64,000 nt of DNA from contig NW_026947502.1 of assembly GCF_034190915.1 (NCBI RefSeq), forward strand, positions 38,842,785-38,906,784, read 5' to 3'. The notes beneath the pieces are model-generated. The model ran no database searches, had not been told where the DNA came from, and saw only the letters and a program-made list of their open reading frames with translations. A program made the position numbers and the translations under genes. The DNA comes from Cavia porcellus. Taxonomy: Eukaryota > Chordata > Mammalia > Rodentia > Caviidae. How positions within the stretch are numbered: position 1 is the stretch's first letter; each line of letters starts with the position of its first letter. Positions 1-12,395 of the stretch are shown here, in pieces.

Positions 1-1905
1 ATGGTTCTTTGATTGAGATTGCATTGAATCTGTACAGCAATTTTGGGAGTATGGCCAGTTTTACTATGTTGGTTCTTCCTACCCAAGAACAAGACATATC
101 TTTCCATTTTCTGACATCCTGTTCAGTGTCCTTTTTAGGGTACTATAGTTTTCAATGGATAAGTCTATTGCTTCCTTTGTTAGATCGATTCTTAAGTACC
201 TCATTTTTTCAACACTATTGTGAAAGATGTGGATTCTTTAGTTTCTCTCTCAGTTTGTTGCTTGCATACAGGAAAACTATTGATTTCTGAGGGTTAACTT
301 TGTCTTCAGCTAAGCACCTGAATTTGATTACTAAATCTAGAAGTCTTTTGAAGAGTTTTGGGTAGAATATGTAAAGTATCATGTCATCTACAAATAATGA
401 TAATTTCACTTCTTCCTTTCCTATCTTTATTCCATTTATCTTTCTTTCATGTATAATTGCTCTGGCTAATGTTTCCAGAACTGTATTAAATAGGAATGGT
501 GATAGTGGATATCTTTGTCTTGTTCCTGATTTTAGAGAGAAAAATTTCAGTTTTTGATCATTTAGTATGATGTTGACTGTTTGTCAAAGATGACTTTTAT
601 CAGAGTGAGGTAAAAAATATCTATTCCAGTTTTCTGTAGAATTTTTATCATGAATGAATTTTAGGTTTTATCAGTTTTTTGCATCTATGGAGATGATCAT
701 ATGGTTTTTGTAAATATGGTTCTGTAAGTATGATTTATTTCAGTACTTGTTTTGCATATGTTGAACCGTTCTTACATCCCTAGAATGAATTCTAGTTATT
801 CATAGTGTATTATTTTCTGGAGATTTGCTGTATTGTGTTTGAATCTGTCTTCATTAGGGTGATTGGCTTGTAGTTCTGTCTCTCTCAGACTTTTTTTTTT
901 TTTTTTTTTTGGTTGTTCCCTGTTTTGGGCATCAACATCAAGGTAATATTTGTTTCCAGGAATGACTTTGAAATTATTGTTCCCCTTTCTATTCCAATAA
1001 AGTGTTTGATTAGTAATGGCATTAGATATTCTTGTAGGATTCAGAGTGAATCCAACAGGACCTGGGCTGTTTTTGTTGGTAAACTTTTAATTATATTTTC
1101 AATTGCATTGACTGATATTGGATTATTTAGATATTTTATATCTTCATAATTCAATTTTGATAATTCATGTATATCTAGGAGTCTGTTCATTTTTCTGTTT
1201 TCTATTTTATTAGAGTAAATTTTCTCAAAGTATTTAGTAATGATCTTCTGAATTTCCAGAGTATCCGTTGTTATTTTACCCTTTTCATTCTAATTGCATG
1301 AATTTGAGCATTTTCTTTGCTTCTTTTCATACAGTTAGCTGAAGATTTTACATTTTACTTAATCTTTCAAAAAATCAACTCTTTGATTCACTTATTTTTT
1401 GTATTTTTTTCTTAGTCTGAGTTGCATTAATTTCTGCAGTGATTTTTTTTTATAATTTCCTCCATTTTATCAGCTTTGGGCTTCATTTGTTCTTGTTTGA
1501 AGTTCAACATTAAATTTTTATTTGAGCTTATTCTGTTTTCTTTTTGTTGCTATTGCTTTTCTTCTTATGACTGCTTTCATTGTGTCCCACAAGTTCCAGT
1601 ATGTTGTATTGGCATTATTCTTTCATTGTTGATATTATTTAATGTCTTCTTTAATTTCATCTGTGACACATTGGTTGTTCAGTAGGTATTATTTATTTTC
1701 CATGTGTTTATGGAATTTTGTGGGGGTTTTTTGGTCACTGATCTCAAATTTCATTGTAGTGTGGACTGATAATATACATGGGATAATTTCAGTTCTTTTG
1801 CTTAAACATGTTCTATGGACTAGTATATGGTCTCTTTTGGAGAAAATTGTTACTCTGTAGATAACAGTTTATTCCATGGATTGAATTGGATCATGAAAAA
1901 CTATC
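1..1905 (-). mobile_element. L1 LINE fragment, ORF2 region with reverse-transcriptase block, decayed
   Basis: This is the complement of an L1 ORF2, running from the reverse-transcriptase domain (left) towards the sequence upstream of it (right). On the minus strand, positions 394-383 encode FVDD followed by MILY, the RT catalytic motif usually written Y/FxDD. A 64-residue open piece around it (215-409) keeps the L1 pattern after the motif, including a QKS-FLY run. The rest is broken by stops and indels, and a T20 run sits at 891-910. The 3' end of the element lies beyond the left window edge. Similarity fades at about 1905, where an LTR remnant follows. It is a dead copy with no functional ORF. 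I am sure of L1 and of the orientation, not of the subfamily. Confidence 0.9.
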
Positions 1906-1909
1906 TTAA

Positions 1910-2041
1910 TCCTTTCCAAGGGTGGCATATCCTACATCTCTGACTAGGTGCTGTCTCCAAAGCACTATCATCTCAGTATTGCCATGCCAGGGAGACTTCC
2001 AGCACATGAATCTCTGGGGTACAAATCAAACCATCACAACA
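1910..2041 (-). mobile_element. MaLR-type LTR fragment (5' part, antisense)
   Basis: Read on the minus strand it starts TGTTGTGATGGTTTGATTTG and continues with the 'stop-start' CCCCAGAGATTCATGTG pattern typical of the beginning of mammalian MaLR LTRs. The TG end is at 2041. The other end is lost at the L1 boundary near 1905. It belongs to the same broad LTR group as the better preserved copies at 3449-3807, 59569-59948 and elsewhere. It is non-coding. Confidence 0.65.
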
Positions 2042-3448
2042 ATGGCTCAGTAATTTATCTACGGTCACACAAGCAGTTATGGGTGAGACTATACTGTGTA
2101 TTTATTGGGCATATTTTAAATCATTCTCAAAATTAATACAATGATGCCAAAAGTATATACAACACATTCTTAGCATCAAAAAGCATAACCAATTCAGGCT
2201 AAGAGACAAATGTTTAAGTGTCACATTTGCCACATTGTTCTCAGCTCTGTTGCTTTTGTCACAAATGACTGTGTTCAGCACGCCATCCAGATTCGAGGAA
2301 CTGAACAGGAGCATCTTATTGGTTGGGTTAAGTCTTATGCCCATGTCCCAGCTGGCAGGAATGATGGACATAGAGCCTGTCTCCTGCTAAGGCTCCAGAA
2401 GTGGGAGATTATCCCAGATTTAAAAAGAGTTCTAAAATGGGCAGCTAAAATGTCATACATATTCAGGACTTCGTCTCTTGATCCGTGCCAATTGTGTACA
2501 AACACACGCGCTGCTGTAATGCCAATATGTAGGTGCTGAATCCGCCAAGCCAGCCACACCTCAGCCATACTGCTTTCCAAGAGGCATTAGCAAGAGCACT
2601 GGTGGTGACTTCAAAGGTTTCTAGAACTATAAGAGAGCCGGGTAAAATGACTAAGGACTACCAAGGCCCAGGGCCACGTGCCGAGGGTCTGATCCTCAGC
2701 ATATGTTATGGTATGCAGGTACATGACACAGAGCCCGATGGCTTTTGCACACTTCTGTTTTAAAGTTCTGGCCAGTCTTCATGCACACCTCCTGTGCTGA
2801 AGATTGCAGTCATGGGCAGTCTTCATGACAAGATAGAGGTTTTAAAATGTTAGTGGACAGGAACAAAGAGGGATCCTAAGTAAAATTTCTAGAGAGAACT
2901 GGATCCATGTTGTTTTAGAAGATTCATGCAGGGATGAGTTTAATACCCTAGAAGAACAAATATTTCCTGATGATGAAAGATAAAGGAGGCTTTTCAAAAA
3001 AAAATGTAAAATGAAGCAAGCCAGTGTGAAAACAGCAATCAATAATCCTCGGGATTAGAACCATATATTGCAAATCCAGAAAATCTCGTAAGGAATTTTC
3101 TGAACTCAAGAGATACAAAGAACTGGTTTGGAGCACGAGGTGTTTTTTCTGGCTTTCTCAGGATAGTTGGAGGAAAAAATAATTTATCACTTATCCTCTC
3201 CCCAAAAAAGAATATATACTCTTGCCCTCTGGCAACACCCAAAATGCAGCACTTTATTTTAGGAAAATATCATTAGAAATGACTGTTTACTGATATATAA
3301 CTTCTACTATACTTAAGACTCTTCTAAATCCCCTATTTCTTTCCGGTAACTATTTAAGCAAAGATTGTGGCTATATGCAGTACATAGTAGCTAGGAAACA
3401 CTGGCAGCTCTTAAGCCTGGACTTCTCTGAATATACTTCCTTACTTTG
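2042..3448. other. Unassigned intergenic or intronic sequence
   Basis: No family recognised with confidence. The part at about 2200-2760 is less AT-rich than its surroundings and gives several open frames of 76-109 codons on both strands that overlap one another, which argues against coding. It may contain an old unclassified transposon. The remainder (2760-3448) shows nothing I can name. Confidence 0.4.
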
Positions 3449-3807
3449 TGTCACAGTCACTTTCTTGGGGCTGAGACAAAATACCTGATCCCCAATTTAA
3501 GGGAGGAGAGGTCAATTTGGCTTAATTTTTAAATCCGTAGTTGCCTGTTTCTAAGACAGAAAAAGGATAGAGGAAAGGCCTGCCTTGGAGAGAGGTTGCT
3601 AATGCCATAGTGATCTTGAAACAGAGAAAGCAGAAAGGAGATGGAAAGGGACATAGGTCCCTTGGTCATGCCCTTTCCCACCCAGTGATTCACTTCTTCT
3701 AGCCAGATCCCACCTCCTACGGTGCTCCCCACCCCAAGCCCCAAAAGCCCCTTCTCGGGCACATGATAGTTTGGGGTAGGGAGTCCTTTTAAATCTAAAC
3801 CATAGCA
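3449..3807 (-). mobile_element. Solo MaLR-type LTR, full length, antisense
   Basis: The left end reads TGTCACAGTCACTTTCTTGG, then GCTGAGACAAAATACCTGA, the complement of the LTR's U5 end ('..agtgactaagaca'). The right end reads ..TCTAAACCATAGCA, the complement of the TG..ATGGTTTAGA start. The length of 359 bp fits a single MaLR LTR. Flanks CTTTG (3444-3448) and CTTTA (3808-3812) look like a 5-bp target duplication with one change. No internal region is attached, so it is a solo LTR. The 129-codon minus-strand open frame across it is incidental. Confidence 0.8.
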
Positions 3808-4329
3808 CTTTACACGTATGCATTTGTCCTTTCTGTCCTTACTCCAGCTCATCCCTCCATGTTTTCTACAAAGTGACCTGTCATTTAGGATGCCCATGGC
3901 ACATAGTATAGTGACCATAGTTAGGAAAAGAATGCTTTAAATTACTAATTATTGTTAAGCAATAATAACAGCACCATTTGCTTTGTACTAATCTTTTTAC
4001 TCCAACATTAGGTGACAAGTGGCAAAATTATATCTAATTTAGAGTTCAAGAACTGGAGAAGCAGAGATTTAGGTGACTTCACATAATTACCTTACATGTT
4101 TCTTGGAGGCGTGCTGCTTAGGCAGTGAAAGGTAAGTAGCCTGAGAAGCAGTAGGGAAGGTGTGCAGTGTTTCTGCTCGGCCTCTTTCATCTTGCTGGGA
4201 GTGTTTTGTGGTCCAGGTGAATCTACTCTTGGAATGGGGAATCAGTCTCCTCACCCCTGGCACGCTTGCTCTTGTCGGGGTAGTACAGGGTAACACTGTA
4301 TGCGGGTGGTGTGTGGTCCTCTCAGCTAC
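3808..4329. other. Unassigned sequence
   Basis: Between two antisense LTRs. The part 4100-4330 is GC-richer with a few CpGs, and carries overlapping frames on both strands (72 and 104 codons) that look like chance. No domain, motif or repeat family recognised. Confidence 0.4.
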
Positions 4330-4640
4330 TGTCTTAGTCACTGTCTCGTTGCTGGGACACACGCCTGACACAGCTTGAAGGACAGCTTTGCTTTGGCTCA
4401 TGTTTTCTTCTCATAGTGCACTGACCTTAAAGAAGATGACCTGGAAGAAGGACACAGCTGAGGAAAAACTGTTCATGGCATGGTGGCCAGGAAGCAGACA
4501 GGGAGGGAGGGATCAGGGAGGACAAATGCCTTTCTAGGTTATGCTGTCAGTGACACCTGTTCTGAGCAGACTTACATCCTAAACACAAGTCAGATAAAAT
4601 TGTCCCATGATTAAGTCATGGTTCAAAAGTAGAAATTCAG
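4330..4640 (-). mobile_element. MaLR-type LTR, antisense, diverged
   Basis: It starts TGTCTTAGTCACTGTCTCGT, the complement of the U5 end shared by the other copies, followed by a recognisable CTTTGGCTCATG segment and a GTGGCCAGGAAGCAGACAG segment typical of the middle of these LTRs. The right boundary is not sharp; similarity fades by about 4640, and I found no target duplication. Non-coding. Confidence 0.65.
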
Positions 4641-4896
4641 AGATCTAGGCTTAGTCCTGGTCCATAATTACTATCAGTGTGACTGAGGCAAATGGGTTGC
4701 CCATCCTGATTCAGAGTTAAGGGGGCTGCCACCAGTAGGAGGGATGTGACAAAGTGCATGCACCCAGCCAGTGAAGGCAGCAGTAATGAGCAGTCTAGAA
4801 ATAATGCACCAAGTAAATTGTTTAAAGGAATCAGAAGAGTTTAGGGCAGAGAAGAGGAAATGAAGCATGATGGTTACCTTCAAATATCTGAAAGCC

Positions 4897-4943
4897 AAAA
4901 AAAAAAAAAAAAAAAAAAAAAAAAGGAGAGAGAGAGAGAGAGA
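4897..4943. repeat. Poly(A)28 followed by (AG)n
   Basis: 28 uninterrupted A (4897-4924) then GG and an AG dinucleotide run to 4943. It could be the expanded A-tail of a plus-strand retrotransposed copy, but no LINE or SINE body is recognisable immediately upstream. Confidence 0.95.
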
Positions 4944-5194
4944 TTAAAATTCTGTGTATTCCTTTACAGGAAAAAGTGTATATGGCTGGCAGGAAATACA
5001 TAGGAGAAAGTTTTAGATCACTGGAACAACTACCAAATGATTGGAGATGTTCAGATATAAATGCCTCAAAGTGCAGAAACGTTTCTAACCCTGGCAATGC
5101 TATGAACTTGCCTTTCATGAATATTAAAAAACGTTGTATCCTAGAAATATAAACACTTACATAGCTATGTGTGCAATTCTTGGAGACATTTTAG

Positions 5195-5346
5195 TTGTCA
5201 CAGATTAAGGGTGGATGCATGGCTTCACATTCGTGTGTGGAACCTTTGAACACTGCTGCAAACATCCTACACCAAACTCTCCACAGCAAAGAATTAGAAA
5301 AAGTTATCAGCCAAAATACTAATAGTACACTGATTGAGAAACTGAA
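5195..5346 (+). mobile_element. MER5A-type hAT-Charlie MITE, decayed
   Basis: The segment 5250-5346 contains GCAAACATCCTACACCA, CCACAGCAAAGAATTAG and CAAAATACTAATAGT in the order and spacing of the second half of MER5A (consensus '..aaacatcctacaatgcacagg..caacaaagaattatc..caaaatgtcaatagtgc'), ending with TTGAGAAACTG, close to the terminal repeat. The first half is weaker. It is a non-autonomous DNA transposon without coding capacity. Confidence 0.7.
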
Positions 5347-5784
5347 CTGGATAATTCTACTGTCACTTCTAAACACTGGACTCAATGATTTCACATTTAT
5401 TCACAAGAATTTTACAGATGGAAATTTTAATATCCTTTATATCTCAATTCAAAGATTCTTCTAAAACTTTAGATTTTTTCTTTTACCTTGTTCTTTTCCC
5501 AGTTCCAACCATAACCAATTTTGTTTGCAGTGACTTTTAATTAAACTTTAAACATTGTATATGTGTTATTTGAATGCATGAATTTAGATCCATTTGATCT
5601 TTTCCTTTAAACTCTCTTTATTTTTAAAAATCTATAGCTTGACTTTTTAAAATGTTTTAACAGGCTATTTCATTTTTCTTAAGTGTTTACTAGGCATGTG
5701 CTTCACTCTGGAATAGTTTCTGTTGTAAGAATTTTATACAACTCTCTGAAGATACTTCATTGTTCTGTAGGATGGGGTCTTAGA
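5347..5784. other. Unassigned AT-rich sequence
   Basis: No open frame of note and no family recognised. Confidence 0.4.
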
Positions 5785-5870
5785 CATGGCATTGGGCTGC
5801 CAGTGAGGAGACCCAGCTCTGAGGCTGACTGGTCAAAGGTCACACTCACAGCTTCTTCATCCATGAAACA
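5785..5870 (+). mobile_element. MIR SINE fragment
   Basis: The order GGCATTGGGCTGCCAGTGAGG, ACCCAGCTCTGAGGCTGACT, then GTCACACTCACAGCTTCTTC and CATCCATGAAAC follows the MIR consensus (gcattggactgggagtcaggagacct..gctctgccactgac..tcacttaacct..cctcatctgtaaaa). It is short and diverged. Confidence 0.6.
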
Positions 5871-5959
5871 GCCTGTGTTAGTAACGCCTCAAGCACTCCT
5901 AGCACTAACATTTATAGGGAGCAGAAGGAAAACATTTAACAAATATTTCCAACGAACAA

Positions 5960-6122
5960 AGTAAGGTACAATGTACTTCAGATGCTTAATCTTTTAATCC
6001 TCAAAACAAACCTGTGAGATTGGTATTTTTGCACCCACTTTTAATTAATAAGGAAGCATGTTCAAAGGGATTATGTGAGTTGCCCTATAGCACAAAACTA
6101 AGTAGCACTGAGCTTTGATCTA
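5960..6122 (-). mobile_element. MIR SINE fragment, antisense
   Basis: Reads as the complement of the MIR core: TCCTCAAAACAAACCTGTGAG, then GGTATTTTTGCACCCACTTT, AAGGAAGC, TATGTGAGTTGCCCTA and AGCACAAAACTAAGTAGCA. These match 'cctcacaacaaccctgtgaggtaggtatt..aggaaac..taagtaacttgccca..cacagctagtaagtggca'. About 20-30% diverged by eye. Confidence 0.7.
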
Positions 6123-6132
6123 AATGAGACAA

Positions 6133-6240
6133 TTCAAGCATTATCTCTTTTAGAAAACTTTTCTTGATCCCTTTGGCCTGAATTCCCAATCCTGGTTCCA
6201 TCACAGCATTTAACACATTAATTAAAATTAACTGTGTAAA
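6133..6240 (+). mobile_element. L2 LINE fragment
   Basis: CATTATCTCTTTTAGAAAAC followed by TTTTCTTGATCCCTTTGG and later CATCACAGCATTTAACACA resembles the L2 3' region ('..cttccctgatccc..' and '..catagcac..'). Very short and old. Confidence 0.45.
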
Positions 6241-8430
6241 GTGCGGTGCTGCCTGAGTGCAGATCCTGTCGTCTAGTGGCTCTGCGTTATTCTTTCTTAC
6301 GTCTGCAGCGTCACAGTGGTGACTGCTACATGGGACGCATATGAAAAATTTTAAATTGAATTAAACTCATTGCGTTCCTCTCCGAATTTGTGTTAGCTGA
6401 GGTGAGCAGCCTTTATATAACACAGCTTGATGATCCCATTAATATGGTATTTTTAACATTTCCTACTTGAGGTCTGATATTAATCAAACTTACATGTTGC
6501 AAAAATGCATCTACTTAATTGTCTTCTCCTTCTCCTGAATTAGCCTTTCTTCACTGGCATTTTATTTTCTCCTTCAGTATGAATTTTCTGGCGACTGTCT
6601 CATTTTCCCCACATGGTTCTTTCTTATTCCCATGCAATGAACAAGCCACTGCATTCTATCAGGAGAGAGAAGGCAAACTGGGCTCCTGGAAGCCCCCGTC
6701 TCACCAAATTGGTGATCTGTGGGTATCTTGATTGTTGCACCCACTGTTGCCTTGTCTTCTTAGCTTTCTTTTTGAATTTAAGAAATATTCCCAAAAAGAA
6801 ATGAAATGTGGTGCCCAATGTTTCAATTTAAATCAGAGCCGATCCCACCAGCGAACTGCAGAGGTTGTCTGTGGGTCAAAGCGGCAGCCTCCTTTCCATG
6901 TCTTTCTTCTTGATTTAAAGACGCATTTAACAGTCAGAGGAACTGACCTCCAAGCCCAAGAAGATGACCTAGCGTTTGCTGCACACACAGGCTGAAGTAT
7001 TATATTGCTGTTTTCCTGAGTTGCAAGCAATAACAGTACCATTCTGAGGATTAGCTTTCTAGATTGCATTTTAAGTGGCAGTCATAACAACAAAAATATC
7101 AAGCTGTTAGGCTTTTATAACTGGAAAAAACAAAATCAAGGATATTGGTAGTCCAGTCAGACAGCGAGGGAGAGAAAGATCTTTATTCTCAGTGTTGCTG
7201 ACAGGTGAGAAGTCTTTTCAGTTCTTTTGGATGAGATTTGATGAACCTAATTACTTTTATAAGCAAGAATCTTTAGCCAGAAACACAAACCTTGTTTTTT
7301 TCTTCTCATAAATTTGAAATAAGATTACAAATAAGAAAATGGGCCATTTTACTATAATAAAATATATAAACAGGAATATCAAACTAACACCTACATAGAT
7401 AAAAGAGAATCATAGGGAAACTGAAAAACTTTTTTATCCTCTGCAAAAGGAGAGCAGAAAGACTTTGAGCTTCACTCTCTGTGTCTATTTAATTTCCAAA
7501 CAATCTAGAGATGATAACTTAATGACTTGCCTGTTATGGAAGGTGTGGAATAGGTTTCCACAGCATAGTTCAGTGTGGTGTTTTGTAAAGGGAAGTACAA
7601 TATCAGCCAAGAAATTAAATACCTCTAGCATATATTTAGCTCCAGGATTTGAAAAACCCTAAATTCTAGGCACAAATCTTATTAATCTCAGCTAAGGCCT
7701 AAACCTAAACCTGGAAAAATGTAAGATCATTTTTCCTGTTATTATATGTTCTCCTGGGGCTGCACTCTATTTGCTTGACTGACCATAGCTGGACTCAACT
7801 TCTGGACATTATAAGCTACAATAGGGTTTGTGGAAAGTTGAAATACTAAAATACTGGTAGGACACATGAGCCATTTTCTAAATTGGGGATTCACTTTTGA
7901 TGAAAAATATTTAGACTCATTTTAATATTTTAGAATATAATTAAAATAATATTCTAATTCCCTCAAATATATTCTTGTTTTTTTAATTCAAGATAGTGGT
8001 GTTTTACTAAAAAAAACAACTAATATTTTATTATCAAGTTGCTAATTTCTATTTATGGGTTATACTAATAATGGTCCCACCAAATCATGGACAACTCTTT
8101 ATTCAAAAGAGTCATCCAAGATACAACAATCACTATTTTTGTGAGTAGTCATTTGTTCTTTTAACAAGATCTTTGTAATGGGTGCTTGTGTGACTCAGGC
8201 TTATGTCAATTAGTTTTTTATTGGCTTATTTAGAAAGCCAAGAATTTGATCCCTCTTTCATAATAAATAATGTGACTTTTTTCCAACTAAAACTATATAC
8301 AGTAAAAGGCAAATTTATGAAAATTAGCTGATATAAGAAATATAGATGGATCCCATGCCTCATTTAGTTAGCCTTAGAGTTCAAATTGATCAGAAATGAA
8401 AAAAAAATGCATTAAGGTATAGAGGCTACG
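6241..8430. other. Unassigned sequence
   Basis: More than 2 kb with no recognisable gene or repeat. Open frames here (60-87 codons) overlap in several frames and look incidental. The first 120 bases hold a few CpGs (6240-6330). Confidence 0.4.
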
Positions 8431-10857
8431 GACCTGGTACCCAGCTGCCCCTGCAGACCTGGAACACTGCCAAACCCCTTGTCAGTCACAGCACCAAGCT
8501 GGCACAGAGTTCACCTCGACCTGCAGCACCCTGGGAGCTGAGTGTGACTTGTTTTGATGCTTCAGTGCATATGTCGACAATTCAGCTCCCTTCAACTCGG
8601 AGGCCCTATCTTTTCCCACTAGTTTCCACTGTTCTGTTGTCTTGAAATATTCAGTAACATGATCCCAGAGCACACATCAAGTAACGAATGAATTATTGTT
8701 CAGTTTGTCAGTCCCTGCATTTAAAGGGTTTATAGTGTGTCAGAAATTGTGGCAACAGCCTCTTGTGTGATTTCTTGCCTCATCCTCATCCTTCAAATGG
8801 AATGAATTTGAGGCTAGCATGAGGTTGTTCATGAGAAATATTCCCTATGTGAGTGCTCAATCAAAAGCCATCCCTTTGCTCAGAATAAGCGATAGGGTAC
8901 TTTTGATTAGATCTTTCACAGAAAAGGAAAATGTTAGGGACAGTGTCAAAGAACCAACGACAGACTAATTAATTTGTTTTATTGTTGGGAGGTGAGACAA
9001 GTGGGGAGGCAGGTAATATGAGATAAATGTAAATATAGTTTTTTTTCTATTAGTTCTTTAAAAGTGCATGATGTATTAATAGCAGTAATATAATAACTAG
9101 AAATTTTATAGAACTGAGCTGCATGATGACTTTTAATCCCATCCTATAGGATAAAATTTTAGATTACCATCCCTATTTTCTTTCTTCCAAATCAGGCTAA
9201 TACCTACAGGCTATTGTTTATAATAAAGTCAAAACAGTCTTATGACACTAACTGCTTAAATCAAACGTAGCTTCTTCTGTAGGTCTCTTTTGTGATTCTC
9301 CTTTGATAATAAATATAATCAAAACGTCAAAGAGTAGCCTAGGGAAGAGAGAAAATTACCTAGGAATGTGTACAGTATAAACTAGAGACGCCATCAGACA
9401 TCAGTCGGTGAAGTTTAAGATACAAAAGAAAGGGGTCAAATTGCTTCCTGCTGTGGCTAAACTAAACACATATCTTTCCCTGACTGCATTAGGCTGTTTG
9501 AAAACGCTATGGTGATGTCAAAATTGTCACTGGAAGGTTTTATTGAGTAGTCAATCTTTTGTCCTTTCTAGGCATTTCCAGGGTTTGCAGGGCGTCCACT
9601 TTCCTCCTGGACTCCCCGAAGCCTTGCGCCCTGTGCCTGTTTCTTCCTAGACCGCTCTTATCTTCCTTCCAGGGGAACAACTCGCCTTTCTTTCCTTCTT
9701 GCTGAGTTTCAGCTTTCCGAGGAAGTACTCTTCCCGTCCTGATGTGGTTTCCCCTGGGGAGCAGGCTTAGCTCATTCCTTGTGTCCTCTTTGGTTCAGGG
9801 TCTCTTCCCATGCCTTGGATCATGGTTAAACACAGTATCTGCTTTTTACTCAGCTGCCTTTCGTGCAGGGTCCCTGGTGCTAGTGCTGGGCTTTGCTGTC
9901 TAGCTCTTTTTTTTTTATATCGAAAGGTGCAGCTCCAAATCTCATCTGAAAACACTACCACCCATGCATTGTCCTTGATGTAGGTTATCTTTCTCCCTCT
10001 CTCTTGCAAATGACTACTACAGAGTTAGCAGTTGTTTGTGGTCTCTAATGTGTAGCCTTGCAAACTACTAAAATATATATGTGCCTGCTGATGGTCCATG
10101 GTACAATATGCCCCTCAAGGTTACAACATTTTCATTTTTCTTTACTTGGGTTTTGCATTTGATATCTTAAGGGCTCCAAAGACAGTCAGCCACTGACCTA
10201 ATAACTTCTGCATAGAAAAAGTGTAGTCAGTCTTATATGAGATTTTGCCTGATTTATAAGTTTTGTAGATTGCAGGCATCCTCATAAATCACATGAATTT
10301 TGCCTTCCTTCTCAACCAGTGTAACTAAAAGTATGGATTTTGGATTCTGGTCTTCAATGGTTATTGCTTTTTAATAACGAGAATAGGAACTTCCATTAGC
10401 ATGTAAATCAGCGTACCATTTCTTACACAGAGAAAGTTTTGCTGTGGAAAAAAAAAATAATTGAACTGCTCTTAAAAAGATACATAGTTGACTTGATTCT
10501 GCCATAGTCCTTATAGAATCGGGGCCTGATAACAAGCAGATCTAGACCAGCAGTCTGAGTAGCACTGCAGTGAATACTTTTCTGTGAGAGGAAATGTCTT
10601 GTCATTTAAAACTCAGTATTTTGGGGAGGTGAAACTGTCCTTCTTAGCTTTCCTTACCCACACCAGATGCTTCTCAGCTTTTCTGGGTCATACGGAAGCT
10701 ATAAAAGTCTTAACTTTTGGAGGTCCTCAAAAAATTCTTGCTCTAATCACCTGACAGAAGTATTAAATGCTGAACACACAATTTAAACATTTTCAAAACC
10801 GTTAAATCACTTGAAAGAGCCAAAAAACAATACTCAATAAAAAGGCTTTGTATACAA
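8431..10857. other. Unassigned sequence with two GC-richer patches
   Basis: Patches at about 8430-8690 and 9580-9960 are less AT-rich and contain several CpGs, against a background of AT-rich DNA. The second is pyrimidine-rich on the plus strand and may include very old L2. Nothing else can be named. A 19-bp word at 10058-10076 recurs at 11426-11444. Confidence 0.4.
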
Positions 10858-11168
10858 TTAGCCTTCCAGGTCTGTGAGCACTGCTTGTGGTAGAGTTAAC
10901 CATGTGCGTATAGAAAATACTGAAAAAATGTGTCTGTATTGCATATGTACAGACTTTTCCTGTCATTATTACATAAATAATGCAACAAGTATTTACATTG
11001 TACTAAGTATTATGATTAATCAAGGGATGATTAAAAGTATATGGAGGGATGTGCACAAATTATATGCAAATTGTACACTGTTTTTATATAAGTGAGTTGA
11101 GCTTCCAGAGATTTTGTTACCCATAGGAATCCTTTAAGTCATTCCCTAAAGATATCAAAGGAGAACCC
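10858..11168 (-). mobile_element. MER2 (TcMar-Tigger) DNA transposon, nearly full length, antisense
   Basis: The plus strand reads as the complement of MER2: GTACAGACTTTTCCTGTCAT, ACATAAATAATGCAACAAGT, TTTACATTGTACTAAGTATT, GATGATTAAAAGTATATGGA and GATTTTGTTACCCATAGG occur in consensus order. Both ends can be traced into the decayed terminal repeats. About 310 bp against roughly 345 for the consensus. It is non-autonomous; the 73-codon frame inside it is chance. A second copy in the opposite orientation is at 55036-55370. Confidence 0.85.
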
Positions 11169-12395
11169 TTCAGAACAAATGTTTCCATTAATAATTTAAT
11201 ATCTTCATTTTCCTTCTTCCTATTCAGAAATAGTACCAGTTAACTTTGTTATAATCTTTTTAATTTTAAAATGAAAAAAGAATAAATACAGTGATACAGA
11301 ATTTCAAAACAAAATAGTAGGAGATTAACAATGGTTAGTATACTTTATTTTGTATCTTCAAAGAAGTTGCTCAGGTAGCTATGATAATCTTAAAACTCAT
11401 TATGGTTTTTAATCTCAATTTGAATTTGCAAACTACTAAAATATGTGAATTAATATTAATGTGAGCATGTCATGATTAAAAGACAAAACCCCTGAGTTGG
11501 GACAGACTGAAGGTTAAGATCAAACTCGCTAACATCTAATGTGACTTAAAGGAAATAGAGTAGCCTATACTAAACAGAAACTAAAATGGGTTTTTACACT
11601 TACAGAACTTTAAAAACTCTATATCTCCTTATTTTTTTATCTTACTATCTTGAATCTTGAAGCAAAATAACATGACTGAAATCATATATATCCAGGCATG
11701 CACAGAACCACACAAAATTTTATTATTCTGGGCTAAATACAAATGCAAATGAAATTATTCTCCCATTTTCTCTGTAAAATATGAAGCTGCTAATATATTA
11801 AGCATAAAAATGCATTATTATGAGTTGTTATTAAATTCATCATTTTCAGTGAGTTCATTTCATTGTATTTGTAGAGCACATCAGTGGCTCTGCATTTTGA
11901 GTTGCATCGTTCTTTCAAAGAGATGAAATGGGATTTATCATTATGTTATTTTTATTTGTTTGTTTCCACTCAGTCTTTCTGCATTGCATAAACCCATTAG
12001 GAACACCATCAGAGTAGGCTCCTTGAGACTAATTTGGTTGCTACCAGAAGTCAGTTTGTATAACCCTCAGACTATCCCAGGATTTGAACTGAAGGCGCCA
12101 TGTCCCTGTCTGTGATTTGAGGTCGATGCAAAGGATCTTCTTTGTCTCACATTGATGTCACACAATGTGCCTAGCACAGGTGGGACTGAGGGCTAACTGC
12201 CAGACCATAGAGCTACACAACCAACTCAAAATTGAAAATATTCCTCTCTTACCCATTCTGACTTTCATTTTTACACTTATTTGTAACCTTGAGAATTTCC
12301 AAATCAGAGTTCTGAAACATTTATGCAAGGTAATAAGGATATAGTATCTCATCTTTTCTATCCTCAAAGAACCATCATGGCCAAATATTTCTCAA
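11169..12395. other. Unassigned AT-rich sequence
   Basis: No gene, SINE or LINE recognised. Low complexity in places. Contains the second copy of the 19-bp word mentioned for 10058-10076. Confidence 0.4.

Noticed and set aside
2102..2763. Set of 76-109-codon frames as a small gene cluster
   Set aside because: They overlap on both strands with no motif, start context or spacing that supports translation.
3529..3918. 129-codon minus-strand frame
   Set aside because: It lies almost wholly within a solo LTR.
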